Below are positions 1-7,617 of a DNA stretch of 64,000 bases, piece after piece. Source of the DNA: Bdellovibrio bacteriovorus str. Tiberius (lineage in GTDB: Bacteria > Bdellovibrionota > Bdellovibrionia > Bdellovibrionales > Bdellovibrionaceae); assembly GCF_000317895.1 (NCBI RefSeq), contig NC_019567.1, positions 248,001 to 312,000 on the forward strand, written 5' to 3'. Made by a program: the position numbers and the translations under genes. The notes under the pieces were generated by a model. That model saw only the letters and a program-made list of their open reading frames with translations. It did no database searches and was not told the origin of the DNA. Numbering within the stretch: the first letter of the stretch is position 1; every line of letters begins with the position of its first letter.

Positions 1-111
1 GTTGAGGTCATAGAAGCATTGCTAGCTGAGGGGTATCAAAAGGCAAAGAAGAGCTATCCTGAAGATATGAAGAAGGCTGAGAAGTCCAGTCGACCACTGT
101 CGGAGAAATAG
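1..111 (+). CDS. 3' end of a hypothetical protein (partial)
   Basis: An open frame enters from the left edge and ends with TAG directly before the ATG of the next gene, with no spacer. The visible 36 residues are charged and rich in Lys and Glu (ending RPLSEK). The zero-base spacing to the next gene suggests one transcript. Nothing in this fragment identifies its function. It most likely belongs to the same AT-rich accessory block as the genes that follow. Confidence 0.55.
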   Translation, partial: VEVIEALLAEGYQKAKKSYPEDMKKAEKSSRPLSEK

Positions 112-1119
112 ATGACTGAAGGTGATAAATCCTTCCAGGAGCTTTCAAGAAGGCACGATAAACTTGAGTGGCTTGTCGAAAAATTAAAATCCCATCGGTG
201 GCCAGTTGGCCCTAAACGACTATATTGGATCGATGCCCTTGCCAGGTTGTCTCAACGGGCGGGAACTCGAGAGCTGTTTGAGAGTGAGGATGGCAGCTTT
301 ATGCCTGAGAAGCCTTATCATGAACATAGCTATGCGTTTCAAAGAGATGCCCATCTTGAAGCATTCAATAACAGCTACGAAAATACTTTGAACAAAGTTT
401 TGGTAAGCAAAACAACTTCAGCCGATTTTAAAGTTCTAATTCTTGATGAATATCTGAAGTTTCTTGCCAGAAACCACTTTGCATTCAGCGATGCAAAGTC
501 GAACGCTCCATTGACAGCTGCATCGTTTCTATTTCCTGACATTGAACAACTAAAAGTCAGTTGGCTGCCAACTCTAGGTGAGAAAGAGTTAGTTGGTAGG
601 CTAAGAGAAGAGCGAATCAGGCTCGTGGCGGAGTCCAGAAATAAAAAACGTAAGGACGCCGTCAGAATTGGATATAAGGTTTCTCAAGCGGTACTTGGTG
701 ATCCATTCTTTCCGCTTTCGTTTAAATTAGTCATCCAGTTCATTATTTCAAACTCGTCCGGCTTAGATATGACCCAGCGCAAATCTCTTTTAGGTATGCA
801 GCTCTCAGACGTAGGCGATGAGATTTTCAAGTCCAAAAATTACGACCCTCACCAAGTTGATAATAGATCGAGGATTCAGTTTCAAAAGGACATAATCTTT
901 GCTTACTTTTATGGATGTCTGAGGAACTATGGATCGACTGAAGCAACTAACTCCTTGCCATTGGACTTTCAAATACTGAGTCAAACTTTGGCGCTGATTG
1001 AGGAGTTCCATCCCGATTATAAATTACGAATTACGGGCATAGACTCTATTAAAAGTATTGTGTCTGAATTTGATGAAAAGGCCCTTTCATATCGTTGGGC
1101 TGCCCCTCCAACTGACTAA
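112..1119 (+). CDS. Hypothetical protein, 335 aa, accessory island
   Basis: I do not recognise this protein. It has no signal peptide or membrane segment, so it is probably cytoplasmic. The N-terminus is charged and helical (LEWLVEKLKSHRWP), and a basic stretch, SRNKKRKDAVRIGYK, lies near residue 180. The ATG follows the preceding stop codon without a gap, so the two genes are probably co-transcribed, and the start is chosen on that basis. Base composition is AT-rich like the rest of 1-5343. It is followed by a 123-bp gap before a phage-type regulator. It could be cargo of the island, for example a defence or replication accessory, but nothing in the sequence decides this. Confidence 0.7.
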   Translation: MTEGDKSFQELSRRHDKLEWLVEKLKSHRWPVGPKRLYWIDALARLSQRAGTRELFESEDGSFMPEKPYHEHSYAFQRDAHLEAFNNSYENTLNKVLVSKTTSADFKVLILDEYLKFLARNHFAFSDAKSNAPLTAASFLFPDIEQLKVSWLPTLGEKELVGRLREERIRLVAESRNKKRKDAVRIGYKVSQAVLGDPFFPLSFKLVIQFIISNSSGLDMTQRKSLLGMQLSDVGDEIFKSKNYDPHQVDNRSRIQFQKDIIFAYFYGCLRNYGSTEATNSLPLDFQILSQTLALIEEFHPDYKLRITGIDSIKSIVSEFDEKALSYRWAAPPTD

Positions 1120-1242
1120 ATATATAATATTATTAGACTTTAATTCTGACTAAATTCGTTGGCCCCCTAATCCCACTCATTTAGCCAACCTACTGATTTC
1201 GATCTTATTGTTGATGCTGTTGTTTCAACATGGAGGTCAGTA

Positions 1243-1443
1243 GTGAGTCTTAAGAAATTAATTGAGCAAAAAGGCATATCCCAGATCCAGTTGGCATCTG
1301 AACTCGGAGTTTCAGATGCATCGATTTCAAAGTGGGTGAATTGGGGATTTCCCATTCCCCCTAAGCATCTTCACAAGGTTGCCAAGATACTGAATTGTGA
1401 AGTCGAAGTTTTAAAGAAATTGAAGTCTGGAGGTCATAAATGA
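1243..1443 (+). CDS. Small Cro/CI-like (YdaS-type) HTH regulator
   Basis: A 66-residue DNA-binding protein. Nearly the whole length is one helix-turn-helix: a first helix LIEQKGISQIQLASELG, a turn, then a recognition helix around SDASISKWVNWG. The pattern ISQ..LA..LGVS...IS.W is that of lambda Cro-superfamily and YdaS-like proteins, which control phage-like elements. It starts with GTG, supported by GGAGG six bases upstream. Its end overlaps the next gene by 4 bp (ATGA). Position at the head of the replication/integration genes suggests it controls them. Its operator is probably in the 123-bp gap before it, but I could not define one. Confidence 0.8.
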   Translation: MSLKKLIEQKGISQIQLASELGVSDASISKWVNWGFPIPPKHLHKVAKILNCEVEVLKKLKSGGHK

Positions 1444-1688
1444 AACTGACCCCATATCAAAAGACGACTCTTGGTAAAAATGTCGAACTTGGAATAATTC
1501 TATTGAGCATTATTGAAGAGCGAGCATTGAACCTGCAGAGCACTTTAGCACCGCTACTAAAGATGGACCCAGATTCTGTGGCGTTTAGAGATTATGTGAA
1601 CAATCTTGCGGGATACAACCAATTACTCAGCGTAATTCAGATCAACCTTCTTTGGAACGGCAATCCCAGTTCCATGAAAGTTCATTGA
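1440..1688 (+). CDS. Small hypothetical protein, 82 aa
   Basis: The start codon overlaps the stop of the preceding regulator (ATGA), a sign of translational coupling. The product is mostly helical, with a leucine-rich middle (ILLSIIEERALNLQSTLAPLL). It has no motif I recognise, no signal peptide and no membrane segment. Small proteins in this position of phage-like operons are often accessory to replication or regulation, but that is only an inference from context. Confidence 0.6.
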   Translation: MKLTPYQKTTLGKNVELGIILLSIIEERALNLQSTLAPLLKMDPDSVAFRDYVNNLAGYNQLLSVIQINLLWNGNPSSMKVH

Positions 1689-1696
1689 GGTGTGCG

Positions 1697-1930
1697 ATGA
1701 AAGTTGAAACGCTGTTGCTCCTAATGGAGCACGCAATGATGCGAATGCAATTCAAGGTTTTCCGTGGATACCAGCGCAAGATTCGCGAAAAGACAAACTA
1801 CGATTTAAAGGTCGATTTCACTGGGCTCGAAACCGCAATCGTAGCTTGTGAGCAGTTTCTGAATGTTTCAGAAGAATTAATTATAGCCGAAGATTCCGAG
1901 TATGGACGCTGGGGGAAGGGAACTCTATGA
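1697..1930 (+). CDS. Small hypothetical protein, 77 aa
   Basis: An earlier ATG at 1652 is in frame, but it would overlap the preceding gene by 37 bp. The ATG at 1697 has GAGG six bases upstream and lies just after the preceding stop, so I prefer it. The product begins MKVETLLLLMEHAMMRMQFK and is helical, acidic at the C-terminus, and without a recognised motif. It overlaps the next ATPase gene by 4 bp (ATGA), so regulator, two small genes and ATPase form one tightly coupled operon. Confidence 0.6.
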   Translation: MKVETLLLLMEHAMMRMQFKVFRGYQRKIREKTNYDLKVDFTGLETAIVACEQFLNVSEELIIAEDSEYGRWGKGTL

Positions 1931-3462
1931 AGAGAAATGGAAAGCAACAACAGATCAGAAGTAATCAGGCAAAAAAAGTAATTGATCAGATCTTGACCCA
2001 GGACAATATTTCTTTGATCAATCATCGAAGAACAGATGGATTTATTCGCGTGCAGTACGACGACGGTGTGGACATTATGCCGATTAGTGGTTCGTCGATA
2101 TTTGTGCAGCAAATAGCGTGGACACATTTCGAAACATCGCTTAGTGATGCCACAGTTAAGCAGATTCATCAGACTTTGAATGCTAATGCGATATTTGGGC
2201 GTGACGCTTCAGAGCTTAATAGTCGAGTCGCACATCATGATGGATCAATTTGGTATGACTTAGGAAGATCTGTTGTTCGCATTTCTTCGAACGGCTGGGA
2301 GATCGTTACAGATCCTCCCAACATCTTTAAGCGTTATTCCCAAGGCAAACGTCAGGTGATTCCTCAGCTTGGAGGAAACTACTGGGACTTGCACAACTTC
2401 TTCTTCATCACCCCAGAGCAGAGATTACTATTTGCGTGCTGGGTATTGGCGTCGTTTATTCCTGGCATTCCACATCCAGCTCTCGTTCTGCATGGAAGCC
2501 AGGGGGCTGCCAAGTCCTCTACCATGAAGGTGCTGCTAAAGTTGATTGATCCGTCCCAAAACGAAGATGCGCAAACCGACGATGAAAATCAGCTCTTGCT
2601 GAATGCCTCTCATCGACACGTCTTGCCGCTGGATAATCTGTCGATGGTTTCTCCAAGAATGTCTGACCTTCTTTGTAAGATCATCACGGGAAGTGGTCGC
2701 GTGAGAAGAAAGCTTTTTTCGGACGAAGATGAGGTTATTAATCAGCTTCAGAACGTGGTCATAATGAATGGAATAAATATTCCGGCATCACGTCCTGATC
2801 TATTGGACAGATGTACTACGATTAATCTTCAGAGAATACCGTCTGAACTGCGACTAGATGAAAAGACGTTGCGCGAGCGCTTCGATAGACAGCTCCCATT
2901 TATTCTGGGTGACTGTTTCACCCTAGTCAGCAAGGCGATGGCTCTCTATCCGGAAATTCAACTGACGAAACTATTTCGGTTGGCGGATTTCACAAAATGG
3001 GGAGCGGCCTTTGCGCAAGCTCTAGGACATTCAAAAGAAGAATTTATGGCGGCTTACCAGCAGAACCAGAATGATCTTACTGAAGAGTCATTATTGGCTT
3101 CACCGCTCGGTAGAGCGATTAAGTACTATATGGGCGATCATGAGGTTCTAGAGGGAACTCCTACGTCGATATTGATCAAGTTGAATGGAGTTGCGTATGA
3201 AGCTGGTGTAAATCCACGCGACCTTCCAGAAAATGCTTACAGCTTTGGACGACAATTCAATTCAGTTCAGACGAATCTTGAGCAATGCGGAATGCATGTT
3301 GAGTTCAAGCGATCTCGTGAACGAATTTATCGAATCTCAAATTCTTCAAAAGCAGGTGTCAGAAATGTCGAAACGTCGGTAGTTCAACAAACGCTGCCCC
3401 TTAACTCCGACGATTGCGACGTTTCCGACATGTTGCCTGAAGAAAACGGAGGTCCATCGTGA
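1927..3462 (+). CDS. Phage/plasmid-type P-loop ATPase (helicase-like)
   Basis: A 511-residue ATPase of the kind found in integrative elements and phage satellites, probably acting in replication initiation or unwinding. Walker A is HGSQGAAKSS, near residues 189-198. An acidic VLPLDNLS segment about 45 residues later resembles a Walker B/sensor region of superfamily 3-like helicases, and NVVIMNGINIPASRPDLLDR resembles the downstream sensor and arginine-finger part. The N-terminal 150 residues do not show a primase motif that I can recognise, so a separate primase, or host primase, would be needed. It lies between small helper genes and an excisionase/integrase pair, overlapping both neighbours by 4 bp. 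An exact family name would need a profile search. Confidence 0.75.
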   Translation: MKRNGKQQQIRSNQAKKVIDQILTQDNISLINHRRTDGFIRVQYDDGVDIMPISGSSIFVQQIAWTHFETSLSDATVKQIHQTLNANAIFGRDASELNSRVAHHDGSIWYDLGRSVVRISSNGWEIVTDPPNIFKRYSQGKRQVIPQLGGNYWDLHNFFFITPEQRLLFACWVLASFIPGIPHPALVLHGSQGAAKSSTMKVLLKLIDPSQNEDAQTDDENQLLLNASHRHVLPLDNLSMVSPRMSDLLCKIITGSGRVRRKLFSDEDEVINQLQNVVIMNGINIPASRPDLLDRCTTINLQRIPSELRLDEKTLRERFDRQLPFILGDCFTLVSKAMALYPEIQLTKLFRLADFTKWGAAFAQALGHSKEEFMAAYQQNQNDLTEESLLASPLGRAIKYYMGDHEVLEGTPTSILIKLNGVAYEAGVNPRDLPENAYSFGRQFNSVQTNLEQCGMHVEFKRSRERIYRISNSSKAGVRNVETSVVQQTLPLNSDDCDVSDMLPEENGGPS

Positions 3463-3707
3463 AAGACTTCCGTAGCGCGCAAAAATTGGATATAAACCCG
3501 CCAGACGATTGTTCTTTGAAAACTGAAGAGTGGATGACAACTGAAGAGGCTGCGGAATATTTGAAAATTCCAAAGGCTTCACTGTTGAACTTATCTAGTA
3601 ATGGCAAAGTCCCTTACTATAAGTTTCAACGACGAAATCGATATTTAAAATCTGACCTGTTGCGACTTCTTCTGTCTAACCGAAGAGGAGGTTTCAATGG
3701 GAATTAA
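3459..3707 (+). CDS. Excisionase-like HTH protein (MerR/AlpA type)
   Basis: An 82-residue protein whose C-terminal 55 residues form a winged-helix DNA-binding domain: MTTEEAAEYLKIPKASLLN, then GKVPYYKFQRRNRYLKSDLLR. This 'TTEEAA.YL.I....L..L...G.IP..K....R.RF...DL' pattern is the excisionase/AlpA domain of the MerR superfamily. Such proteins bend DNA at att sites to direct excision, or control integrase transcription. It overlaps the ATPase gene upstream by 4 bp and the integrase downstream by 11 bp, so it is co-translated with the integrase and is likely its recombination directionality factor. Confidence 0.8.
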   Translation: MKDFRSAQKLDINPPDDCSLKTEEWMTTEEAAEYLKIPKASLLNLSSNGKVPYYKFQRRNRYLKSDLLRLLLSNRRGGFNGN

Positions 3708-4791
3708 ATTCGACGAAAAAACAAAAACGTGGACGGCTTATTACAGCAAAAGGCATCCGATTACTCGGGTGCCAAAGAACTACAAACGTATAGGCCTGAA
3801 ATCCAAAGCCGAGGCAATGAAAGTTGAAAAAGAACTCGTTATTCAAATGAGTAACTACTTTCATCAAAAGATCGTTCCGAGCTGGCCAGATTTGGTAGCG
3901 GCCTATTTTAAAAGGGTAGATGAGCAGAATGAGATCATGAAAAGCACGATCTATAATCGTGAAAAGGTCCTTCGACACCATACTCTGCCCCTGTGGGAGA
4001 ATAAGCGCGTCGATCAAATCACGACTCAAGACATTCACAAGATTTTGAGTGATCGCCTCGGTAGTAATGCTGAAGCTCACAAGAAATTCTTTGTGAAATG
4101 TATCAAAGGTGTTTTGCAGTACGCAGTCGAAGAGGGAATTATTCTGCGGAACCCGACGCCTTTGATCAAGTTCAAGGTCAACGACAAGATCAAATCAGTT
4201 CTTAATGAGGAGCAGATCCTATTGCTTTTGAGGCGATCTCAAGAACTCGATTGGCATTGGTACCCGCATTATGCTGTGGCTTTATACACGGGCATGAGAA
4301 ATGGCGAGCTATATGCGCTCACTTGGGACAAAGTCAGTCTCGATAAACGTCAGATTCTAGTGAACTGTTCCTGGAGTAGCAAAGATGGATACAAATCAAC
4401 TAAGTCTGGCGATGATCGTATCGTGGAAATTCCAAAGCCATTATTGCCTTTATTGAAGGATCTAAAACTTCAGTCAGGCGGAAATGACTTTGTTCTTCCG
4501 CGCATGAGTAAATGGGATAAAGGAGATCAGGCCAGGGAGCTTCGTTTTTTTCTTAAGTCACTAGGTCTGCCTGAAATCAGATTTCATGACCTAAGAGCGA
4601 GCTGGGCGACTCTTTTATTAAGTAAGGGCGTGGCTCCGAGCAAGGTCATGGCTATGGGAGGCTGGAAAGACATGGATACGATGATGATCTACATGCGTAA
4701 AGCAGGCATTGATATTAGAGGGGCTACAAGCGTATTGGACGGCCTACAAACTCATGGCATTGAGTCTGGAAAGCTAATATCCTTCAAGTAG
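3697..4791 (+). CDS. Tyrosine recombinase (phage-type integrase)
   Basis: A 364-residue site-specific recombinase. An arm-binding N-terminal part (about 1-55) is followed by a core-binding SAM-like domain (about 60-160) and the catalytic domain (about 165-345). The catalytic set is visible: R201 in TGMRNGEL, a candidate Lys near 234-236 in KSTKSGDD, H297 and R300 in HDLR, W323 in the usual His/Trp position, and nucleophile Y332 in MIYMRK. All are present, so it should be active. The ATG has a strong GAGGAGG five bases upstream. It faces the right-hand boundary of the island, as is common for integrases next to their attachment site. Confidence 0.92.
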   Translation: MGIKFDEKTKTWTAYYSKRHPITRVPKNYKRIGLKSKAEAMKVEKELVIQMSNYFHQKIVPSWPDLVAAYFKRVDEQNEIMKSTIYNREKVLRHHTLPLWENKRVDQITTQDIHKILSDRLGSNAEAHKKFFVKCIKGVLQYAVEEGIILRNPTPLIKFKVNDKIKSVLNEEQILLLLRRSQELDWHWYPHYAVALYTGMRNGELYALTWDKVSLDKRQILVNCSWSSKDGYKSTKSGDDRIVEIPKPLLPLLKDLKLQSGGNDFVLPRMSKWDKGDQARELRFFLKSLGLPEIRFHDLRASWATLLLSKGVAPSKVMAMGGWKDMDTMMIYMRKAGIDIRGATSVLDGLQTHGIESGKLISFK

Positions 4792-4800
4792 AGGTCTGGC

Positions 4801-5343
4801 ATGGGAAATTTTGAAAGTAACGGGACTACAGAAAATTCTGAGATGTTCACACACTATGGTAATGCGGTTTGGCTAGCACAGAAGTTTGAAAAGTGCTTAG
4901 CTGCTGTTTTACAGGGAGAATTTGCTTTCGAGAATAAGGGTAAGCTTCCCTACGAGAAGTATCACGAAGAAATATCGAAGCTATATAAAAGTAATTTGGG
5001 TGAACTTCTGAGAAAATTGAAAAAGCAAACAACCGTAGATTCCGACATTGAAGAGTTGCTTCAAAATGCCCTTAAAAGACGAAACTACTTGGTTCACGAT
5101 TACTTCTATCATAATGAATCGAAGGCAACAGTCCCAGATGGTAGGCTAAGCATCGTTCAAGAATTGATTGAAGATCAGGCGACTTTTTTAAAGGCCATTA
5201 TGTGGGTCGATCAGCGTTGCAAAGAGGGCCTACTAAAAATTGGGGTCGATGCGGCGAAATTTGCGGAAATCGTAGAGAAAAATCGCCTAGCTGAGGTCGC
5301 CAAGTTTAGAAATGGTGAACCTATCGATCTATTGACAAAGTAA
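4801..5343 (+). CDS. HEPN-like hypothetical protein
   Basis: A 180-residue, helical, soluble protein 9 bp after the integrase. It contains R94-NYLV-H99 followed by DYFYH. The R-x4-6-H arrangement at the start of a helix is the catalytic signature of HEPN ribonucleases and HEPN-like nucleotide-binding proteins. The flanking pattern (a long first helix with LAQKFEKCL, then the RNYLVH helix) fits that fold. No antitoxin or nucleotidyltransferase partner is adjacent. It may be a defence or stability gene carried by the island. It is the last gene before the composition changes. The assignment rests on one motif and should be treated as tentative. Confidence 0.55.
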   Translation: MGNFESNGTTENSEMFTHYGNAVWLAQKFEKCLAAVLQGEFAFENKGKLPYEKYHEEISKLYKSNLGELLRKLKKQTTVDSDIEELLQNALKRRNYLVHDYFYHNESKATVPDGRLSIVQELIEDQATFLKAIMWVDQRCKEGLLKIGVDAAKFAEIVEKNRLAEVAKFRNGEPIDLLTK

Positions 5344-5376
5344 TGTAGTGATTTGTAGTCGGTCGGGAAAAAGAGC

Positions 5377-5418
5377 GTTGAAATCATTGGCGAATTTCAA
5401 CCTCCGCACTCCCTACCA
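5377..5418 (+). other. Candidate integration site (att) remnant
   Basis: GTTGAAAT at 5377-5384 and ATTTCAAC at 5394-5401 are perfect inverted copies around a 9-base centre, the layout of a tyrosine recombinase core site. The following bases end in ACTCCCTACCA at 5418, which resembles a tRNA acceptor 3' strand with discriminator and CCA. TTCAACC at 5396-5402 is placed like a T-loop. It is not an intact tRNA, because no matching 5' half precedes it. It lies 34 bp after the last island gene, where an attR would be expected. The left copy must lie outside the window. Confidence 0.35.
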
Positions 5419-5488
5419 TTCCTCTGTTCTTCTTAACTGCCGTTTATTCATACACTTAACTAGAAATTTGCTGGCTTTGTCGGGACGC

Positions 5489-5517
5489 GGATTATTGGGC
5501 ATCGAGCCCAATAATCC
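5489..5517. repeat. Perfect 12-bp hairpin
   Basis: GGATTATTGGGC at 5489-5500 is followed after ATCGA by its exact reverse complement at 5506-5517. No T-run follows, so it is not a simple intrinsic terminator. It could be a protein-binding palindrome, a transcript-stabilising hairpin or part of a dispersed intergenic repeat. A second, 7-bp hairpin (TCACCGC, loop CTTC, GCGGTGA) lies at 5532-5549. Confidence 0.6.
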
Positions 5518-5570
5518 TAAGCGGTCGACATTCACCGCCTTCGCGGTGAGAGCCTCCCGCATGCTCCACA

Positions 5571-5597
5571 CTAAAAAGTGCCGCTGGCACTTTTTAG
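5571..5597. terminator. Probable bidirectional terminator
   Basis: CTAAAAAGTGCC at 5571-5582 pairs perfectly with GGCACTTTTTAG at 5586-5597 around a 3-base loop. The stem has a GC-rich top and an A/T-run base, so it can act from either side. It sits between the rightward island genes and the leftward gene ending at 5678. Confidence 0.55.
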
Positions 5598-5677
5598 CGC
5601 GGGCACAACCTCGCCCCCTTTGTTTGTGCTGGGGGGGGCTTGCGCTTTGCGCTTGCCCATTGGGAAAGGGAGATTTG

Positions 5678-6355
5678 TTAGTGTGAGCCTTGGTCTTCTT
5701 TTGTTGTCGGGGCTTTGGCTGCTCTGGCTTCTGTTGGTTTTGCCAAGTGCTTTTCTGCTTTCTTGCAGGCGGCGTAGTCCTTTAGCAGGGTTTGCAGGGA
5801 GACTGCCGGTGATTTTTTGATGCCGGATTGGATGCCGGGGAAGACGGCTCCTAGTTTTTTCTCTACTTCGGGCATGAAGTCGTCGGCGCTTTTTCTGTTG
5901 TAGCTGATTTTGGCGGACAGGTCGGCGCACTCTTCGATTTTTTTAAGATCGAATCCGTAAGAACCTGAATCCACTTTTTCAATCAGTTCCTGGCAGATTT
6001 CACTGGTCTGTACGTCACAGGCGGTGGTTTTATTTTCGACTTGGAATTTGCATTCGGCCATTCCAAGTACGTCGCCTTTTTCATCCAGCTTGGTGTATTG
6101 CAGGTACACGCCGGTTTTATTTCTGTAGACCGTCGACACGTAGTCATTTTTCAGCGACACAATTTTCTTGAATTCAGATTTGGTCTTCTTTTCGTAGATT
6201 TCGTTGCCCGAGGATTTCACGACGGACTTGTACCCTTGAGCGACCATTTCGTCGTGGGTAAGGCCGAAGCCAAAGTCCTTCACCTGATTGGAATCAGCGA
6301 AAGTAAGTTGAGACACGAAAGTGGCGGCCATGCAGATTAAAAGTATTCTTAGCAT
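5678..6355 (-). CDS. Secreted hypothetical protein, 225 aa
   Basis: The first 20 residues (MLRILLICMAATFVSQLTFA) form a clear Sec signal peptide with an A-x-A-like cleavage region, so the protein is probably periplasmic. The mature part has five cysteines, including ECADL and KDYAACKKAEKH, that could form disulfides, and a Lys/Ala-rich C-terminus. I do not recognise a family. It appears to be a single-gene unit and is transcribed towards the hairpins at 5489-5597, which could end its transcript. Confidence 0.7.
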   Translation of the reverse strand: MLRILLICMAATFVSQLTFADSNQVKDFGFGLTHDEMVAQGYKSVVKSSGNEIYEKKTKSEFKKIVSLKNDYVSTVYRNKTGVYLQYTKLDEKGDVLGMAECKFQVENKTTACDVQTSEICQELIEKVDSGSYGFDLKKIEECADLSAKISYNRKSADDFMPEVEKKLGAVFPGIQSGIKKSPAVSLQTLLKDYAACKKAEKHLAKPTEARAAKAPTTKEDQGSH

Positions 6356-6471
6356 GACAAACTAATCGGCAGATTTCGGACGGGATTTGATACTCGACTA
6401 TAAGCCAGTAAAAAGGCAGACCAGTCCCTGATCTGCCCTTTCAACTTCTTACTATTGCCGGCGCGGGCTGT

Positions 6472-6756
6472 TTAGCAACCGGGCATGCAACCCTGGATGT
6501 TTTCACCCCAAGAGCAGCAAGCTGCAGCCTGAGTTTCAGCCGGGATCAGACTTTGAATGTATTGATTGTTGTTCGTTTTTTTCGGTTTTCTGCCGCCATA
6601 GCATTCGGCCACGCACTCGTAGTGATTGGTGTAGGCATCATCGATACAACCTTGATAACACCAGTAAGCCACGTTTTCTTTTGGTGGAATCCAGCCTGCC
6701 AAAGCCGTAGCGCTGAACAGAACCATAAGGGCCGTGTGGATAAGTACTTTGATCAT
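6472..6756 (-). CDS. Small secreted cysteine-rich protein, 94 aa
   Basis: The chosen ATG at 6756 has AGGAG seven bases upstream and opens a signal peptide (MIKVLIHTALMVLFSATALA). An in-frame ATG 33 bp earlier lacks both features. The mature product of about 74 residues has eight cysteines in a regular layout: WCYQGC, ECVAEC, a CC pair and GCMPGC at the end. This suggests a compact disulfide-stabilised domain outside the cytoplasm. No family is recognised. It is transcribed away from the HTH regulator at 6847, with about 90 bp between the two starts, so that regulator may control it. Confidence 0.72.
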   Translation of the reverse strand: MIKVLIHTALMVLFSATALAGWIPPKENVAYWCYQGCIDDAYTNHYECVAECYGGRKPKKTNNNQYIQSLIPAETQAAACCSWGENIQGCMPGC

Positions 6757-6846
6757 TTGATAACTCCTTGTTGGAATTAGAAATGTCAAAATTAGATACT
6801 TTTATCAAATATGTTTAAATTGGTATCCATTGGTGATACTAAATTT

Positions 6847-7617
6847 ATGAATATGGATCAAATTAGCCAACACACCGATGCCAAAAAGCTGCTTAAAAGC
6901 CTTCAAGAGGTTTTAAAATCCAAGAAGATCACCTATGCGGATCTGGCGCTTCAGATGGAAGTGTCTGAAGTCACAGTCAAAAGACTTTTCTCAACCCAGA
7001 ACTGCAACCTGCAAACGGTCTTTAAGATTTGTGATCTTGTGAGGATTTCATTCTTTGATCTGGCGGCACTCGCGAATCAGGATAAAGAAATCGACTATGT
7101 TCTAAGTGAAGAGCAGGAAAAGTTTTTTGCGGCGAATCCGGCCATGTTTGGAATTTTCAGAGCACTTCATCGCGGAGTCAGTCCCGACAAGCTGGCCGAA
7201 ATCTGGAAGCTTTCAAGTCAGAAGATGTTCAAGGTCCTTCGTAAAATCGAACAATTCGGATTGTTGGAAGTTCTTCCCGAAAATCAGGTTCGCATCAAAG
7301 CTGTTGGTAATATTCGCTTTCAACACAAAGGCCCCCTGGCCCGCGCGATTCTGCGACCGCAGATTATGCAGTTCCTGGATCACGTCGATGTGGTTTTAAA
7401 GAACAAAGATGTGTGCATGCATTCTGCTGAAGTGGAGCTTTCCAGAACAAGCATCACCGAGCTGGTGGAGGAAATTCATGCCCTCGGCGCGAAGTACCGC
7501 GCGCGAGCGTTGCGCGATAAAAATCTTTTATCAGCAGATCAACTGCAGTCTGTAAGATGGTTATATGCATTTGCGCCGTTTGAAACAAACTGGCAGCAGT
7601 ACGAACTAAAAGATTAA
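6847..7617 (+). CDS. XRE-family transcriptional regulator, 256 aa
   Basis: The N-terminal part (about residues 10-70) is a lambda-repressor-type helix-turn-helix: ITYADLALQMEVSEVTVKRL followed by NLQTVFKICDLVRISFFDL. The remaining 180 residues look like a second winged-helix and effector region (LAEIWKLSSQKMFKVLRKIEQFGLLEV) with no ligand motif I can name. The start is uncertain: ATGs at 6811, 6847 and 6853 are in frame and none has a strong ribosome site. It diverges from the cysteine-rich gene and overlaps the convergent AbrB-like gene by 3-4 bp at the stop codons. Confidence 0.78.
   Translation: MNMDQISQHTDAKKLLKSLQEVLKSKKITYADLALQMEVSEVTVKRLFSTQNCNLQTVFKICDLVRISFFDLAALANQDKEIDYVLSEEQEKFFAANPAMFGIFRALHRGVSPDKLAEIWKLSSQKMFKVLRKIEQFGLLEVLPENQVRIKAVGNIRFQHKGPLARAILRPQIMQFLDHVDVVLKNKDVCMHSAEVELSRTSITELVEEIHALGAKYRARALRDKNLLSADQLQSVRWLYAFAPFETNWQQYELKD

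Larger units (their letters stand above)
5344..5677. other. Non-coding island boundary
   Basis: No gene is convincing in these 334 bases. The left part holds an 8-bp palindrome and a CCA-ended, tRNA-tail-like stretch, a possible attachment site. The middle holds three perfect hairpins of 12, 7 and 12 bp. The right part is a G-rich stretch leading into the convergent gene that ends at 5678. AT-rich accessory sequence gives way here to sequence typical of the rest of the window. Confidence 0.6.

Noticed and set aside
1652-1696. Longer form of the third small island gene starting at 1652
   Set aside because: It would overlap the preceding gene by 37 bp, while 1697 has a ribosome site and a natural position after the stop.
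5377-5418. An intact tRNA gene
   Set aside because: Only a tail-like 3' part is present; the 5' half of the acceptor stem and D arm are missing and the presumed T-stem has a mismatch and an 8-base loop.
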